Shown: positions 53,163 through 62,352 of the stretch, piece by piece
Position numbering within the stretch: position 1 is the first letter of the stretch
Layout of the letters: every line of letters begins with the position of its first letter
Source: Colwellia sp.
GTDB lineage: Bacteria > Pseudomonadota > Gammaproteobacteria > Enterobacterales > Alteromonadaceae
NCBI GenBank assembly: GCA_020630795.1
Contig: JAHDIK010000005.1
Span: forward strand, 72,346 to 136,345
Length of the DNA: 64,000 bases
Direction: 5' to 3'
Notes under the pieces: model-generated
What the model was told of the DNA's origin: nothing
Databases searched by the model: none
What the model saw: the letters and a program-made list of their open reading frames with translations, nothing else
Position numbers and translations under genes: made by a program

Positions 53163-54827
53163 ATGGCTAGCGAACAAAAGCACACTGGTGGTTCATTATT
53201 ATTTTCTGTTTTACAAGAACACGGCGTAAAACATGTATTTGGTTACCCTGGCGGGGCGATCATGCCGATTTACGATGCTTTGTACGATAGCGAAGTCGAA
53301 CATTTTCTGTGTAGACACGAACAAGGCGCAGCATTCTCTGCGGTAGGTTATGCGCGAGCATCAGGCAAAGTGGGTGTGTGTTTGGCTACTTCAGGCCCAG
53401 GTGCGACTAACTTAATTACTGGTTTGGCAGATGCTTTGGCTGATTCGATTCCTGTTGTGGCAATTACTGGCCAAGTACCAACAGGTGCTATGGGATCAGA
53501 CGCTTTCCAAGAAATCGACGTTTTTGGTTTGTCTCTAGCTTGTACTAAACATTCATTTCAAGTAACTGATATTAATGATTTAGCTCGCGTTTTACACAAA
53601 GCTTTTGCAATTGCGCTTGAAGGAAGACAAGGGCCTGTACTTGTTGATATTCCAAAAGATATTCAATTGGCAGAAATTACCACTACGTTAGAAGACGTGT
53701 CTAAGCTTCGTAACAAAGTTAAGTTGCCACCAGTAGATGTTGGCCATGCCATTTCATTATTAAGTCACGCTAAAAAGCCTGTTTTATACGTTGGCGGTGG
53801 TGTTGGTATGGCAAATGCCGTAGATGAATTACGCACATTTGCTAAAACAACAAACTTACCAAGTGTTTCAACGCTGAAAGGTTTAGGTGCTATTGACCCT
53901 GAAGATGAAAACTATTTAGGCATGCTGGGTATGCACGGCACAAAAGCTGCCAATTTAGCCGTTCAAGAATGTGATTTATTGATTGCGGTTGGCGCACGTT
54001 TTGATGACCGTGTAACGGGTAAATTAGACGAATTTGCACCTAACGCTAAAATTATTCATTTCGATATTGATACCGCTGAAATTAACAAGCGTCGTTTTGC
54101 TGATGCAGCAATTTTAGGTGACTTAAAAGTTAATTTACCAGCACTTGCTATACCGTTAGCCATTGATGATTGGTTAGCAAGTTGTCAAGACAGCAAAATT
54201 ACTAATGCATGGCGATATGATCACCCAGGTGAAAACATATATGCACCTGCCGTGTTAAACGAAATTAGCCAGAAAATGCCTAAAAATACGTGTGTAACAA
54301 CAGACGTTGGCCAACACCAAATGTGGGCAGCTCAACACATGTTATTTAATGACCCAACTAACTTCTTATCAAGTGGTGGAATGGGAACGATGGGCTTTGG
54401 TTTACCTGCAGCTATTGGTGCTCAAGTAAGTCGTCCAACAGATTGTGTTATTGCAGTAACAGGTGATGGTTCATTTATGATGAACGTGCAAGAACTGTCT
54501 ACTATCAAGCGTTTTCAATTACCTGTAAAAATATTACTTATTGATAACGCAAAGTTAGGCATGGTACGCCAATGGCAAGACTTATTCTTTAATGGTCGCT
54601 TGAGTGAAACTGATTTATCAGACAATCCTGATTTTATTATGTTAGCAACGGCTTTTGATATTAAAGCGAAAGAAATTACTAAGAAAAGTGAAGTGAGTGA
54701 AGCGGTTGCTGAAATGCTTGATCATAACGGCCCGTACTTACTTAAAATTAAAATTGATGCGCAAGACAACGTATGGCCATTAGTTCCACCAAATACGGCT
54801 AATGATAAAATGATGGAGAGTATTTAA
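53163..54827 (+). CDS. ilvG: Acetolactate synthase II large subunit
   Basis: IlvG condenses pyruvate with pyruvate or 2-oxobutyrate, the first common step of branched-chain synthesis, using thiamine diphosphate and FAD. The 554-residue protein is intact, unlike the frameshifted ilvG of E. coli K-12. Motifs are [19 protein letters not shown], the catalytic glutamate in [37 protein letters not shown] and the thiamine-binding [12 protein letters not shown]. It starts without a clear ribosome site. ilvM follows after one base. Confidence 0.96.
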   Translation: MASEQKHTGGSLLFSVLQEHGVKHVFGYPGGAIMPIYDALYDSEVEHFLCRHEQGAAFSAVGYARASGKVGVCLATSGPGATNLITGLADALADSIPVVAITGQVPTGAMGSDAFQEIDVFGLSLACTKHSFQVTDINDLARVLHKAFAIALEGRQGPVLVDIPKDIQLAEITTTLEDVSKLRNKVKLPPVDVGHAISLLSHAKKPVLYVGGGVGMANAVDELRTFAKTTNLPSVSTLKGLGAIDPEDENYLGMLGMHGTKAANLAVQECDLLIAVGARFDDRVTGKLDEFAPNAKIIHFDIDTAEINKRRFADAAILGDLKVNLPALAIPLAIDDWLASCQDSKITNAWRYDHPGENIYAPAVLNEISQKMPKNTCVTTDVGQHQMWAAQHMLFNDPTNFLSSGGMGTMGFGLPAAIGAQVSRPTDCVIAVTGDGSFMMNVQELSTIKRFQLPVKILLIDNAKLGMVRQWQDLFFNGRLSETDLSDNPDFIMLATAFDIKAKEITKKSEVSEAVAEMLDHNGPYLLKIKIDAQDNVWPLVPPNTANDKMMESI

Positions 54828-54828
54828 C

Positions 54829-55086
54829 ATGAATCAATATCAATTAAATATCAAAGCTGACGACAAACAAGTTGTGCTTGAACGAATTTTACAAGTTGCA
54901 CGCTACCGTGGCTTTTTGATCAGTGGAATTACCGCTAGCGTAAACACAGGTACCAATATTGGTGTGATTGAATTAATGGTGAGAAGTGAACGTTCAATCG
55001 ATCTTTTGGTTGACCAGATCAATAAACTAATCGACATCAAAGAAGTCACAGTAGACAATAGTGCGTCGCAAGAATGCAGCGCATAA
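54829..55086 (+). CDS. ilvM: Acetolactate synthase II small (regulatory) subunit
   Basis: The 85-residue protein has one ACT domain (NIKADDKQVVLERILQVARY, then GVIELMVRSERSIDLLVDQI). It binds IlvG and is needed for its activity. The gene starts directly after the ilvG stop, so the subunits are made in step. Confidence 0.92.
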   Translation: MNQYQLNIKADDKQVVLERILQVARYRGFLISGITASVNTGTNIGVIELMVRSERSIDLLVDQINKLIDIKEVTVDNSASQECSA

Positions 55087-55128
55087 AAAATAGTTGTAGC
55101 TATATACTGCGTTTTTGAAAAAACTTTC

Positions 55129-55160
55129 GTGTTAGATGACTTGTTGATTTTATCTAACAC
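55129..55160 (+). repeat. Perfect inverted repeat between ilvM and ilvE
   Basis: GTGTTAGAT (55129-55137) and ATCTAACAC (55152-55160) are 9-base arms around a 14-base loop in the 103-base ilvM-ilvE gap. No T-run follows, so a processing or mRNA-stability hairpin is more likely than a terminator. Confidence 0.5.
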
Positions 55161-55189
55161 AATGAAAAATATGAGGATTAGGAAAAATA

Positions 55190-56116
55190 ATGGCTAAAGT
55201 AAATGCAGAACTCATTTGGTTTAATGGTGAACTCATGCCGTGGAAAAACGCCACGGTACATGTAATGAGTCACGCATTGCATTACGGCTCTTCAGTTTTT
55301 GAAGGGATTAGAGCATACGAAACGCACAAAGGTACGTGTATTTTTCGTTTAGAGGAACACATTAAGCGCTTATTCGATTCAGCAAAAATTTATCGAATGG
55401 ATATTCCTTACACGCAAGAAGAAGTGGTTCAAGCGTGTAAAGATGCTGTCGTTAAAAACAACTTAAAGTCTGCTTATCTTCGTCCGTTAGCATTTTTAGG
55501 CGATATTGGTATGGGTCTTCGTCCACCAATTGACGCACAGGCTGATTTGATGATTGCCGCGTTTAGTTGGGAAGCTTACCTAGGTGCAGACGCAGTAGAA
55601 AATGGTGTTGAAGTGGGTGTTTCAAGCTGGAATCGTTTAGCGCCAAATACTATGCCTACTGCAGCAAAAGCAGGTGGTAACTACTTGTCTTCTCAGCTTA
55701 TTTCTACAGAAGCTGCGCGTCATGGTTACTCAGAAGGTGTAGCGCTTGATGTAAATAACATGGTGAGTGAAGGGGCAGGACAAAACTTGTTCTTAATTCG
55801 TAACAATATTATTTATACGCCACCAAGCACAGCGTCAATCTTACAAGGTTTAACGCGCGACGCAGTATTCTTCTTGGCAGATAAATTAGGTTATGAAGTA
55901 CGTGAAGAACCGATTTCACGTGAGTCTTTATACCTTGCTGATGAATTTTTCATGTGTGGTACTGCGACTGAAGTTGTTCCTGTTAAATCAGTTGACGGTT
56001 TACCAGTAGGTGCGGGTACACGAGGCCCTATCACTAAAGCAATTCAAGAAGCGTTTTTTGGTATTTTTAACGGCACAACTGAAGTACCAGATAACTGGTT
56101 AGATCCAGTAGAGTAG
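55190..56116 (+). CDS. ilvE: Branched-chain amino acid aminotransferase
   Basis: IlvE carries out the last transamination in leucine, isoleucine and valine synthesis, with pyridoxal phosphate. The 308-residue protein is fold-type IV and aligns closely with E. coli IlvE: HVMSHALHYGSSVFEGIRAY, YLRPLAFLGDIGMGL, the PLP lysine in PTAAKAGGNYLSSQL, and CGTATEVVPVKSVDG. The ribosome site AGGA lies before the ATG (GAGGATTAGGAAAAATA). Confidence 0.97.
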   Translation: MAKVNAELIWFNGELMPWKNATVHVMSHALHYGSSVFEGIRAYETHKGTCIFRLEEHIKRLFDSAKIYRMDIPYTQEEVVQACKDAVVKNNLKSAYLRPLAFLGDIGMGLRPPIDAQADLMIAAFSWEAYLGADAVENGVEVGVSSWNRLAPNTMPTAAKAGGNYLSSQLISTEAARHGYSEGVALDVNNMVSEGAGQNLFLIRNNIIYTPPSTASILQGLTRDAVFFLADKLGYEVREEPISRESLYLADEFFMCGTATEVVPVKSVDGLPVGAGTRGPITKAIQEAFFGIFNGTTEVPDNWLDPVE

Positions 56117-56147
56117 CTTAACAGAGTTATTCTAAAGTAACCGTTTA

Positions 56148-56187
56148 TAGAAGCTTACAGCACGATAATGTGAGCTTCTATTTTATT
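56148..56187 (+). terminator. Terminator-like hairpin inside the ilv operon, between ilvE and ilvD
   Basis: TAGAAGCTTACA (56148-56159) pairs with TGTGAGCTTCTA (56169-56180) over 12 positions including one wobble, around a 9-base loop, and is followed by TTTTATT. It looks like a real rho-independent terminator, 32 bases after the ilvE stop. It implies that ilvDA is read less than ilvGME or from its own promoter in the 187-base gap. Confidence 0.75.
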
Positions 56188-56303
56188 AATCCACAACCAA
56201 TTTTTAGCCCATAAATTATTATTTTCAAAGTTCATTTATGTTTATCCGCCAGTGAATTTTTAAAATAATACTTTTTCACACTCATAACCCGGAATGTAAA
56301 ATC

Positions 56304-58160
56304 ATGCCTAAATTAAGATCTGCAACTTCTACTCAAGGCCGTAATATGGCTGGCGCTCGTGCACTTTGGCGTGCAACAGGAATGACAGATGGCGATTTTG
56401 GAAAACCAATTATTGCTGTTGTTAACTCGTTTACTCAATTTGTACCGGGCCATGTTCATTTAAAAGACATGGGACAATTAGTTGCAGGGGCAATTGAAGA
56501 AGCTGGCGGTGTTGCAAAAGAATTTAATACTATCGCCGTTGATGACGGTATCGCGATGGGACACAGCGGTATGCTTTACAGCTTGCCATCACGTGATTTA
56601 ATTGCTGATTCCGTTGAATACATGGTAAATGCACATTGTGCCGATGCAATGGTGTGTATTTCGAACTGTGACAAAATTACTCCGGGTATGTTAATGGCGG
56701 CAATGCGCCTAAACATTCCCGTTATTTTTGTATCAGGTGGCCCTATGGAAGCTGGTAAAACTAAGCTTTCAGATCAAATTATCAAACTCGACTTAGTTGA
56801 TGCGATGATTAAGGGTGCTGATCCAACAGTATCTGATGAAGATTCTGACAAAGTTGAACGTTCGGCATGTCCTACATGTGGATCTTGTTCTGGTATGTTT
56901 ACCGCAAACTCTATGAACTGCTTAGCTGAAGCATTAGGTTTAGCACTTCCAGGTAACGGTTCAATGTTAGCAACTCACGCTGATCGTGAGCAACTATTCT
57001 TAAAAGCAGGTAAGCAAATTGTTGAGCTAACTAAACGTTACTATCAAGACAATGACGAGTCTGCTTTACCACGTAACATTGCAAGCAAAGAAGCCTTACA
57101 CAATGCTATGTGTTTAGACATTGCGATGGGTGGTTCAACTAATACGATTTTACATTTACTCGCAACGGCGCAAGAAGCAGAAGTAGATTACACGATGGAA
57201 GACATGGATAAATTGTCTCGCATTGTTCCACAGCTATGTAAAGTAGCGCCATCAACGCCTGATTATCATATGGAAGATGTGCATCGCGCTGGTGGTGTTA
57301 TCGGTATTTTAGGTGAGTTATCACGTGCTGGTTTATTAAATACCGATGTACCAAATGTACTAGGTACAACGTTAGCCGACGTTATTGCTAAATACGACAT
57401 CAAAGTTACTGACGATGAAGACGTTAAGAAATTTTACCGTGCGGGCCCTGCAGGTATTCGCACAACTAAAGCATTTAGCCAAGATTGCCGTTGGGATACA
57501 TTAGATGATGACCGCGCCAATGGTTGTATTCGTAGCCTTGAAAATGCCTTTTCAACTGAAGGTGGATTAGCGGTGCTTTCAGGCAACATTGCTATTGATG
57601 GTTGTGTTGTTAAAACGGCAGGTGTAAGTGACGATAACCTAACATTTACAGGTCCAGCTCATGTTTTTGAAAGTCAGGACAGTGCTGTAGCTGGAATACT
57701 AGACGGAAAAGTTGTTGCTGGCGAAGTTGTTGTTATTCGTTATGAAGGTCCTAAAGGTGGTCCAGGTATGCAAGAAATGCTTTACCCAACCACGTACTTA
57801 AAGTCTATGGGCTTAGGTAAAGCGTGTGCGTTATTAACCGACGGTCGTTTTTCGGGTGGTACGTCTGGTTTATCTATTGGTCATGTTTCTCCAGAAGCAG
57901 CTAGTGGTGGCGTAATCGCACTTGTAGAGCAAGGCGATATTATTGAAATTGATATACCAAATCGATCGATTCAGTTAAAAGTGTCAGATGATGAATTAGC
58001 TACACGTAAGGCAGCGATGGATGCAAAAGGTAAAGCGTCATGGCAGCCAAAAGATCGCGTTCGTCCAATCAGTTACGCACTTAAAAATTATGCAATGTTA
58101 GCAACGAGTGCAGACAAGGGTGCCGTAAGAAATCGCGCGCTTCTTGACGGGGAGGAGTAA
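56304..58160 (+). CDS. ilvD: Dihydroxy-acid dehydratase
   Basis: IlvD dehydrates the dihydroxy acids from IlvC to 2-oxo acids and holds an iron-sulfur cluster. The 618-residue protein has the cluster cysteines in [11 protein letters not shown] and [19 protein letters not shown], plus [20 protein letters not shown] near the end. Length matches E. coli IlvD. Its stop overlaps the ilvA start (TAATG). Confidence 0.98.
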   Translation: MPKLRSATSTQGRNMAGARALWRATGMTDGDFGKPIIAVVNSFTQFVPGHVHLKDMGQLVAGAIEEAGGVAKEFNTIAVDDGIAMGHSGMLYSLPSRDLIADSVEYMVNAHCADAMVCISNCDKITPGMLMAAMRLNIPVIFVSGGPMEAGKTKLSDQIIKLDLVDAMIKGADPTVSDEDSDKVERSACPTCGSCSGMFTANSMNCLAEALGLALPGNGSMLATHADREQLFLKAGKQIVELTKRYYQDNDESALPRNIASKEALHNAMCLDIAMGGSTNTILHLLATAQEAEVDYTMEDMDKLSRIVPQLCKVAPSTPDYHMEDVHRAGGVIGILGELSRAGLLNTDVPNVLGTTLADVIAKYDIKVTDDEDVKKFYRAGPAGIRTTKAFSQDCRWDTLDDDRANGCIRSLENAFSTEGGLAVLSGNIAIDGCVVKTAGVSDDNLTFTGPAHVFESQDSAVAGILDGKVVAGEVVVIRYEGPKGGPGMQEMLYPTTYLKSMGLGKACALLTDGRFSGGTSGLSIGHVSPEAASGGVIALVEQGDIIEIDIPNRSIQLKVSDDELATRKAAMDAKGKASWQPKDRVRPISYALKNYAMLATSADKGAVRNRALLDGEE

Positions 58161-59716
58161 TGACAGAAGCTGAAACTCAGCTATTGCATCAAGGCGAAGC
58201 ACTTGACTACCTTCGCCGTATTTTACTCGCACCTGTTTATGATGTTGCTGTTGAAAGTGAGTTAACACCGCTAACCAAGCTTTCTTCTCGTTTAAATAAT
58301 ACGCTTTATTTAAAGCGTGAAGATCAGCAACCCGTGCACTCGTTTAAATTGCGAGGTGCATACAATAAGCTTTCTAATTTGACTGAAGAGCAAAGTATTC
58401 ACGGTGTTGTGGCTGCTTCGGCTGGTAACCACGCACAGGGTTTAGCATTAGCTGCTCAAAAGCTAGGTATAAAAGCGACGATAGTTATGCCGATTACTAC
58501 ACCCGATATTAAAGTCGATAATGTACGTAGATTTGGTGCCGAAGTTAGGCTAGTGGGTAAAAGCTTTAATGAAGCTCAAACTGCCTCGGTACAATATGCT
58601 CAAGACGAACAAAAAACACTGATTCATCCGTTTGATGACGTAGATGTTATAGCAGGTCAAGGTACGGTCGCTAAAGAGATATTGCAGCAATTATCGAAAA
58701 TTGACGTGATATTTATTCCTGTTGGTGGCGGAGGCTTATTGGCGGGTATGGCTGTTTACTTGAAACAGCTTAAACCAAGTATAAAAGTAATTGGTGTAGA
58801 AGCTGACGACTCAGCTTGTTTAAAAGCGGCTCTTGAAGCAGGTCATCCTACCGATTTAGAACAAGTAGGTTTGTTTGCAGATGGTGTTGCCGTAAAACGT
58901 ATAGGTGAAAATACCTTCAAGCTTATTCAACAGTACTGTGATGACGTAATTACCGTATCAACGGATGAAATTTGCGCATCTATTAAAGACATTTTTGAGC
59001 AAACACGTGTTATTGCCGAGCCCGCTGGCGCATTGTCGCTTGCTGGTGTTACTAAGTATTGTAAAACAAGCCAAGGTAACGAGAGTATTGTCGCTATTCT
59101 TTCAGGCGCAAATATGAATTTTCATAGCTTGCGTTATGTGTCGGAACGTTGTGAGCTAGGTGAACAAAAAGAAGCGGTTTTTGCCGTATCGATCCCTGAG
59201 AAAAAAGGGAGCTTTAAACGCTTTTGCCACACCATTGGCGGAAAGGTTATCACCGAATTTAATTATCGTTATGTGAATACAACAGGTGCTCAAGAGCAAG
59301 CGAACGTTTTTGTAGGTGTTCGTTTAAATGGTGAAGAAGGCGAGCGCGAAAGTCTTACTGACCAATTAGAGTCTGAGCAATACAAAGTTGTAGACCTGAC
59401 AGAGAATGAGCTGGCTAAACTGCATGTGAGATACATGATAGGCGGACAATCAGCACCTGCTATTCAAGAACGAATATTTAGATTTCAATTCCCTGAATAT
59501 CCCGGCGCTTTAGATAAGTTTCTTGAAACATTAGGCGAGCATTGGAATATAACGTTGTTTCATTACCGTAATCACGGTGCTGCTTTTGGTCAGGTTTTAG
59601 CGGGTTTCTCCGTTGAAAATGATGACCAATTAGCCTTTTTTGAGCATGTAACTGCACTTGGTTACGAATGGAAAGAAGAAACAAATAACGAGGCGTATAA
59701 AGCCTTTTTGAACTAG
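58160..59716 (+). CDS. ilvA: Threonine deaminase (biosynthetic threonine ammonia-lyase)
   Basis: IlvA makes 2-oxobutyrate from threonine, the entry into isoleucine synthesis, and is inhibited by isoleucine. The 518-residue protein has the PLP domain (lysine in PVHSFKLRGAYNKL, AASAGNHAQG, the glycine loop PVGGGGLLAGMA) and two ACT-like regulatory domains at the C-terminus (about 335-515), so it is the allosteric form. It starts within the ilvD stop and ends the operon before a strong terminator. Confidence 0.97.
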   Translation: MTEAETQLLHQGEALDYLRRILLAPVYDVAVESELTPLTKLSSRLNNTLYLKREDQQPVHSFKLRGAYNKLSNLTEEQSIHGVVAASAGNHAQGLALAAQKLGIKATIVMPITTPDIKVDNVRRFGAEVRLVGKSFNEAQTASVQYAQDEQKTLIHPFDDVDVIAGQGTVAKEILQQLSKIDVIFIPVGGGGLLAGMAVYLKQLKPSIKVIGVEADDSACLKAALEAGHPTDLEQVGLFADGVAVKRIGENTFKLIQQYCDDVITVSTDEICASIKDIFEQTRVIAEPAGALSLAGVTKYCKTSQGNESIVAILSGANMNFHSLRYVSERCELGEQKEAVFAVSIPEKKGSFKRFCHTIGGKVITEFNYRYVNTTGAQEQANVFVGVRLNGEEGERESLTDQLESEQYKVVDLTENELAKLHVRYMIGGQSAPAIQERIFRFQFPEYPGALDKFLETLGEHWNITLFHYRNHGAAFGQVLAGFSVENDDQLAFFEHVTALGYEWKEETNNEAYKAFLN

Positions 59717-59746
59717 CTCGTATATTTTGAACGCAAGCCGAATAAA

Positions 59747-59775
59747 CAAAACCACTTAAATGTAAGTGGTTTTTT
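59747..59775. terminator. Rho-independent terminator of the ilv operon
   Basis: AAACCACTTA (59749-59758) pairs with TAAGTGGTTT (59763-59772) around a 4-base loop, followed by more Ts. It lies about 30 bases past the ilvA stop. Confidence 0.9.
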
Positions 59776-59846
59776 ACATTTATTCTTTATGATTATTTTC
59801 TGTTCTAGTTTATTGTATAAACATGTTATGAACGGAATCTCATAGA

Positions 59847-61292
59847 ATGTTAAATACTCCAGAAAATCAACAACCAAACCTCCCCACACCCTCGTTAAGC
59901 CCAATAGACAAACAAAACCGTATACATTCATTAGATATATTACGTGGTGTTTGTTTAGTGGGCATTTTGCTGATGAACATAGAGTGGTTTACTCGGGCAA
60001 TGATATCTCTTGAATTCCAAGACAAAAGCTTAACTGGTTTAGATCACGCCGTTGGCTGGTTGGTTCGATGCTTTGTTGAAGGAAAATTTTATAAATTATT
60101 TGCGCTTCTTTTCGGGATGGGTTTCGCCGTTATGTTACTCAAAGCAAAAGAGGCGGGTAGGCCATTTACCGCATGGTTTTCTCGAAGAATGATTGTTTTA
60201 TGGCTATTTGGTATGGCTCATATGATTTTTCTTTGGGGAGGAGATATTTTGCATAGCTACGCACTTGCGGGCTTTATTCTATTGTTTATTGTACTGAAGA
60301 AAACAAACCATAACCCTTCATCGTATCTAAAGTTAGCTATTGCTTGGCTATTTATCCCTATTTTTATCGTGAGCTTAATTGGCGTTATATGGGGGAGCGT
60401 ATTAGACCATAATCAAGCACAAACGATGTGGGCTGATGATTTAGATCTACACACAGCAGTAATCGAAGGAATGTCAGAACAAGGTGATGTTTATTTAGAT
60501 GAGAATAAAGCGAGTAACATACAAACACCTGCTTCAGACGAAAGTAGAGATATTGAAGAGTTGTCGGAAAGTGATTTTCGAGCACTGAGCATTGAAGACA
60601 ATATACGAGAACGCAATGAACAAAGCGCAGATATAAGCGAAGAAGAAAATGCTTTTACTCATGGCAGCTATTGGGAAGCAACGCTATACCGAATTAATTT
60701 TGCGGGTTTCATGATGATGATAACGCCATTTTTGGCGTTGTTTGAACTCATTCCTGTTTTTTTGGTGGGATATTGGTTGGTTACTAGTGAAAAAATTATT
60801 CGTTCAGAACAGCACCATAGCTTTTTTAAAACACTAGCCTATGTAGGCTTGTTGTTAGGTATTCCACTCAACATAATAAGTGTTTTACTTGTTCAACATC
60901 CTGCTTACGAAGTATCTTTGGACCTAGTAGTTATTGGAGATATGGTGTTTTATTTAGCCCAATTTGTTTTATCAGCAGGTTATTTTGGGCTTGTTGTTTG
61001 CGCTATTCATCATCGTAAGTGGAGTAAAGTGTTGTCGAAATTTTCTCCCATGGGACAAATGGCTCTCACCAATTACTTGATGCATTCGGTTATTTTAACT
61101 TCCATTTTTTACGGTTACGCAGGTGGTCAATACGGAGAAATTTCTCGTGCACCACAAATGTTGATTGTGTTGGGAATTATAGCGTTTCAACTCGTTGCTT
61201 CATCATGGTGGCTTTCTCGTTTTCGCTTCGGTCCAGCTGAATGGTTATGGCGTAGCTTAACGTATAAAAAAATGCAGTCGATGAAGCTATAA
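59847..61292 (+). CDS. DUF418 family membrane protein
   Basis: The 481-residue inner-membrane protein has about ten spans. The N-terminal region shows the family start (RIHSLDILRGVCLVGILLMN, LFALLFGMGFAVML), and the C-terminal DUF418 part ends with SRFRFGPAEWLWRSLTY, a typical signature. An acidic loop of about 90 residues (about 185-275) is inserted between spans. DUF418 proteins are related to membrane acyltransferases or transporters, with no firm function. It is a single gene. Confidence 0.88.
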   Translation: MLNTPENQQPNLPTPSLSPIDKQNRIHSLDILRGVCLVGILLMNIEWFTRAMISLEFQDKSLTGLDHAVGWLVRCFVEGKFYKLFALLFGMGFAVMLLKAKEAGRPFTAWFSRRMIVLWLFGMAHMIFLWGGDILHSYALAGFILLFIVLKKTNHNPSSYLKLAIAWLFIPIFIVSLIGVIWGSVLDHNQAQTMWADDLDLHTAVIEGMSEQGDVYLDENKASNIQTPASDESRDIEELSESDFRALSIEDNIRERNEQSADISEEENAFTHGSYWEATLYRINFAGFMMMITPFLALFELIPVFLVGYWLVTSEKIIRSEQHHSFFKTLAYVGLLLGIPLNIISVLLVQHPAYEVSLDLVVIGDMVFYLAQFVLSAGYFGLVVCAIHHRKWSKVLSKFSPMGQMALTNYLMHSVILTSIFYGYAGGQYGEISRAPQMLIVLGIIAFQLVASSWWLSRFRFGPAEWLWRSLTYKKMQSMKL

Positions 61293-61452
61293 ATATATGT
61301 GTTAAGTGAGCTTGATAGTCAGCAATAATTTGTAAGTCATCTATACTTACTGGGTTAACGAGCTTGAATTGATAGATTTAAGTTACTGTTTAATACATGA
61401 TTAAAAGTGACTTAACTCGGCATACTAAGGCGTTGAAGGATACCAGCAGTTT

Positions 61453-62307
61453 ATGAGTAGATGGCCCATAATTTTTTCGATGGTAATGATTATCTTTATA
61501 GATATTCGGGGCCTGAATGCGCAAGAAATAACGTATATGGGCTTAGGAGAAAAAAGAGACTTTTATCATACAGAGTTGCTTAATGAAGTGGTTAAACAAT
61601 TCCCTGATAAATCTTACGTTGTAAAGCGATACACTGACGATCTACCTCATCATAGGTCTTTTTCCTATCTTGAAGCCAACAAAGACATTGATATTGTTAT
61701 TGCTTACGCCACACAAGATCGCGATGAAAAATATAGAGGAATACGCATTCCTATCCTTAAAGGGTTAAATGGTTGGCGAACGTCGGTTGTACATAGCGAT
61801 AATATCGACATGTTTAAAAACGTAACGACCCTAGAGCAGTTTAAAGCCTTTGTTCCGGGTCAGTTTCATACATGGACAGATTATAAAATACTCTTAAAAA
61901 ATGGCATAACATCAGCTAGAGGCGCTAATTTTGACGGCTTATATTTTATGTTGCACAAAAAACGTTTTGATTACTTCCCTCGCTCTATTTTAACCATTGA
62001 TCAAGAATTAGCAGTATTTCAAACAACCAAAAAATTAAATGTGGCTTTAGAGCCTTATATATTGATTAAATACCCCACTGCGCTATATTTTTATGTAAAT
62101 AAAGCGAATGTTGAACTCGCTCAAGATATTAACGACGGTTTAGAAAACCTCATAGCATCTGGTCGCTTTGATAAAATATTTAATCGTTATTTTGGCGAGA
62201 TAATAGAAAGAATTAGATCGGAAAACAGAGAGGTTTTTGACTTAGAAAACCCCTTTCTCCCAGCGAGTGTTCCATCAGAACGAAAGGAACTTTGGTTAAC
62301 TTATTAG
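61453..62307 (+). CDS. Periplasmic solute-binding protein (family 3 type), no transporter nearby
   Basis: The 284-residue protein has a signal peptide (about residues 1-23, ending NAQ) and a fold resembling extracellular solute-binding family 3, with a beta strand ITYMGLGEKRDFYH at the start and ANVELAQDINDGLENLIASG then RFDKIFNRYF at the end. No permease or ATPase gene is beside it. It lies 45 bases before a REC-REC-GGDEF gene in the same direction, which suggests a sensing role rather than uptake; this is inferred from position. Confidence 0.75.
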   Translation: MSRWPIIFSMVMIIFIDIRGLNAQEITYMGLGEKRDFYHTELLNEVVKQFPDKSYVVKRYTDDLPHHRSFSYLEANKDIDIVIAYATQDRDEKYRGIRIPILKGLNGWRTSVVHSDNIDMFKNVTTLEQFKAFVPGQFHTWTDYKILLKNGITSARGANFDGLYFMLHKKRFDYFPRSILTIDQELAVFQTTKKLNVALEPYILIKYPTALYFYVNKANVELAQDINDGLENLIASGRFDKIFNRYFGEIIERIRSENREVFDLENPFLPASVPSERKELWLTY

Positions 62308-62352
62308 CGTAAATATACGCCATGTAACTATTTATTAGACAAGGGAAATGTT

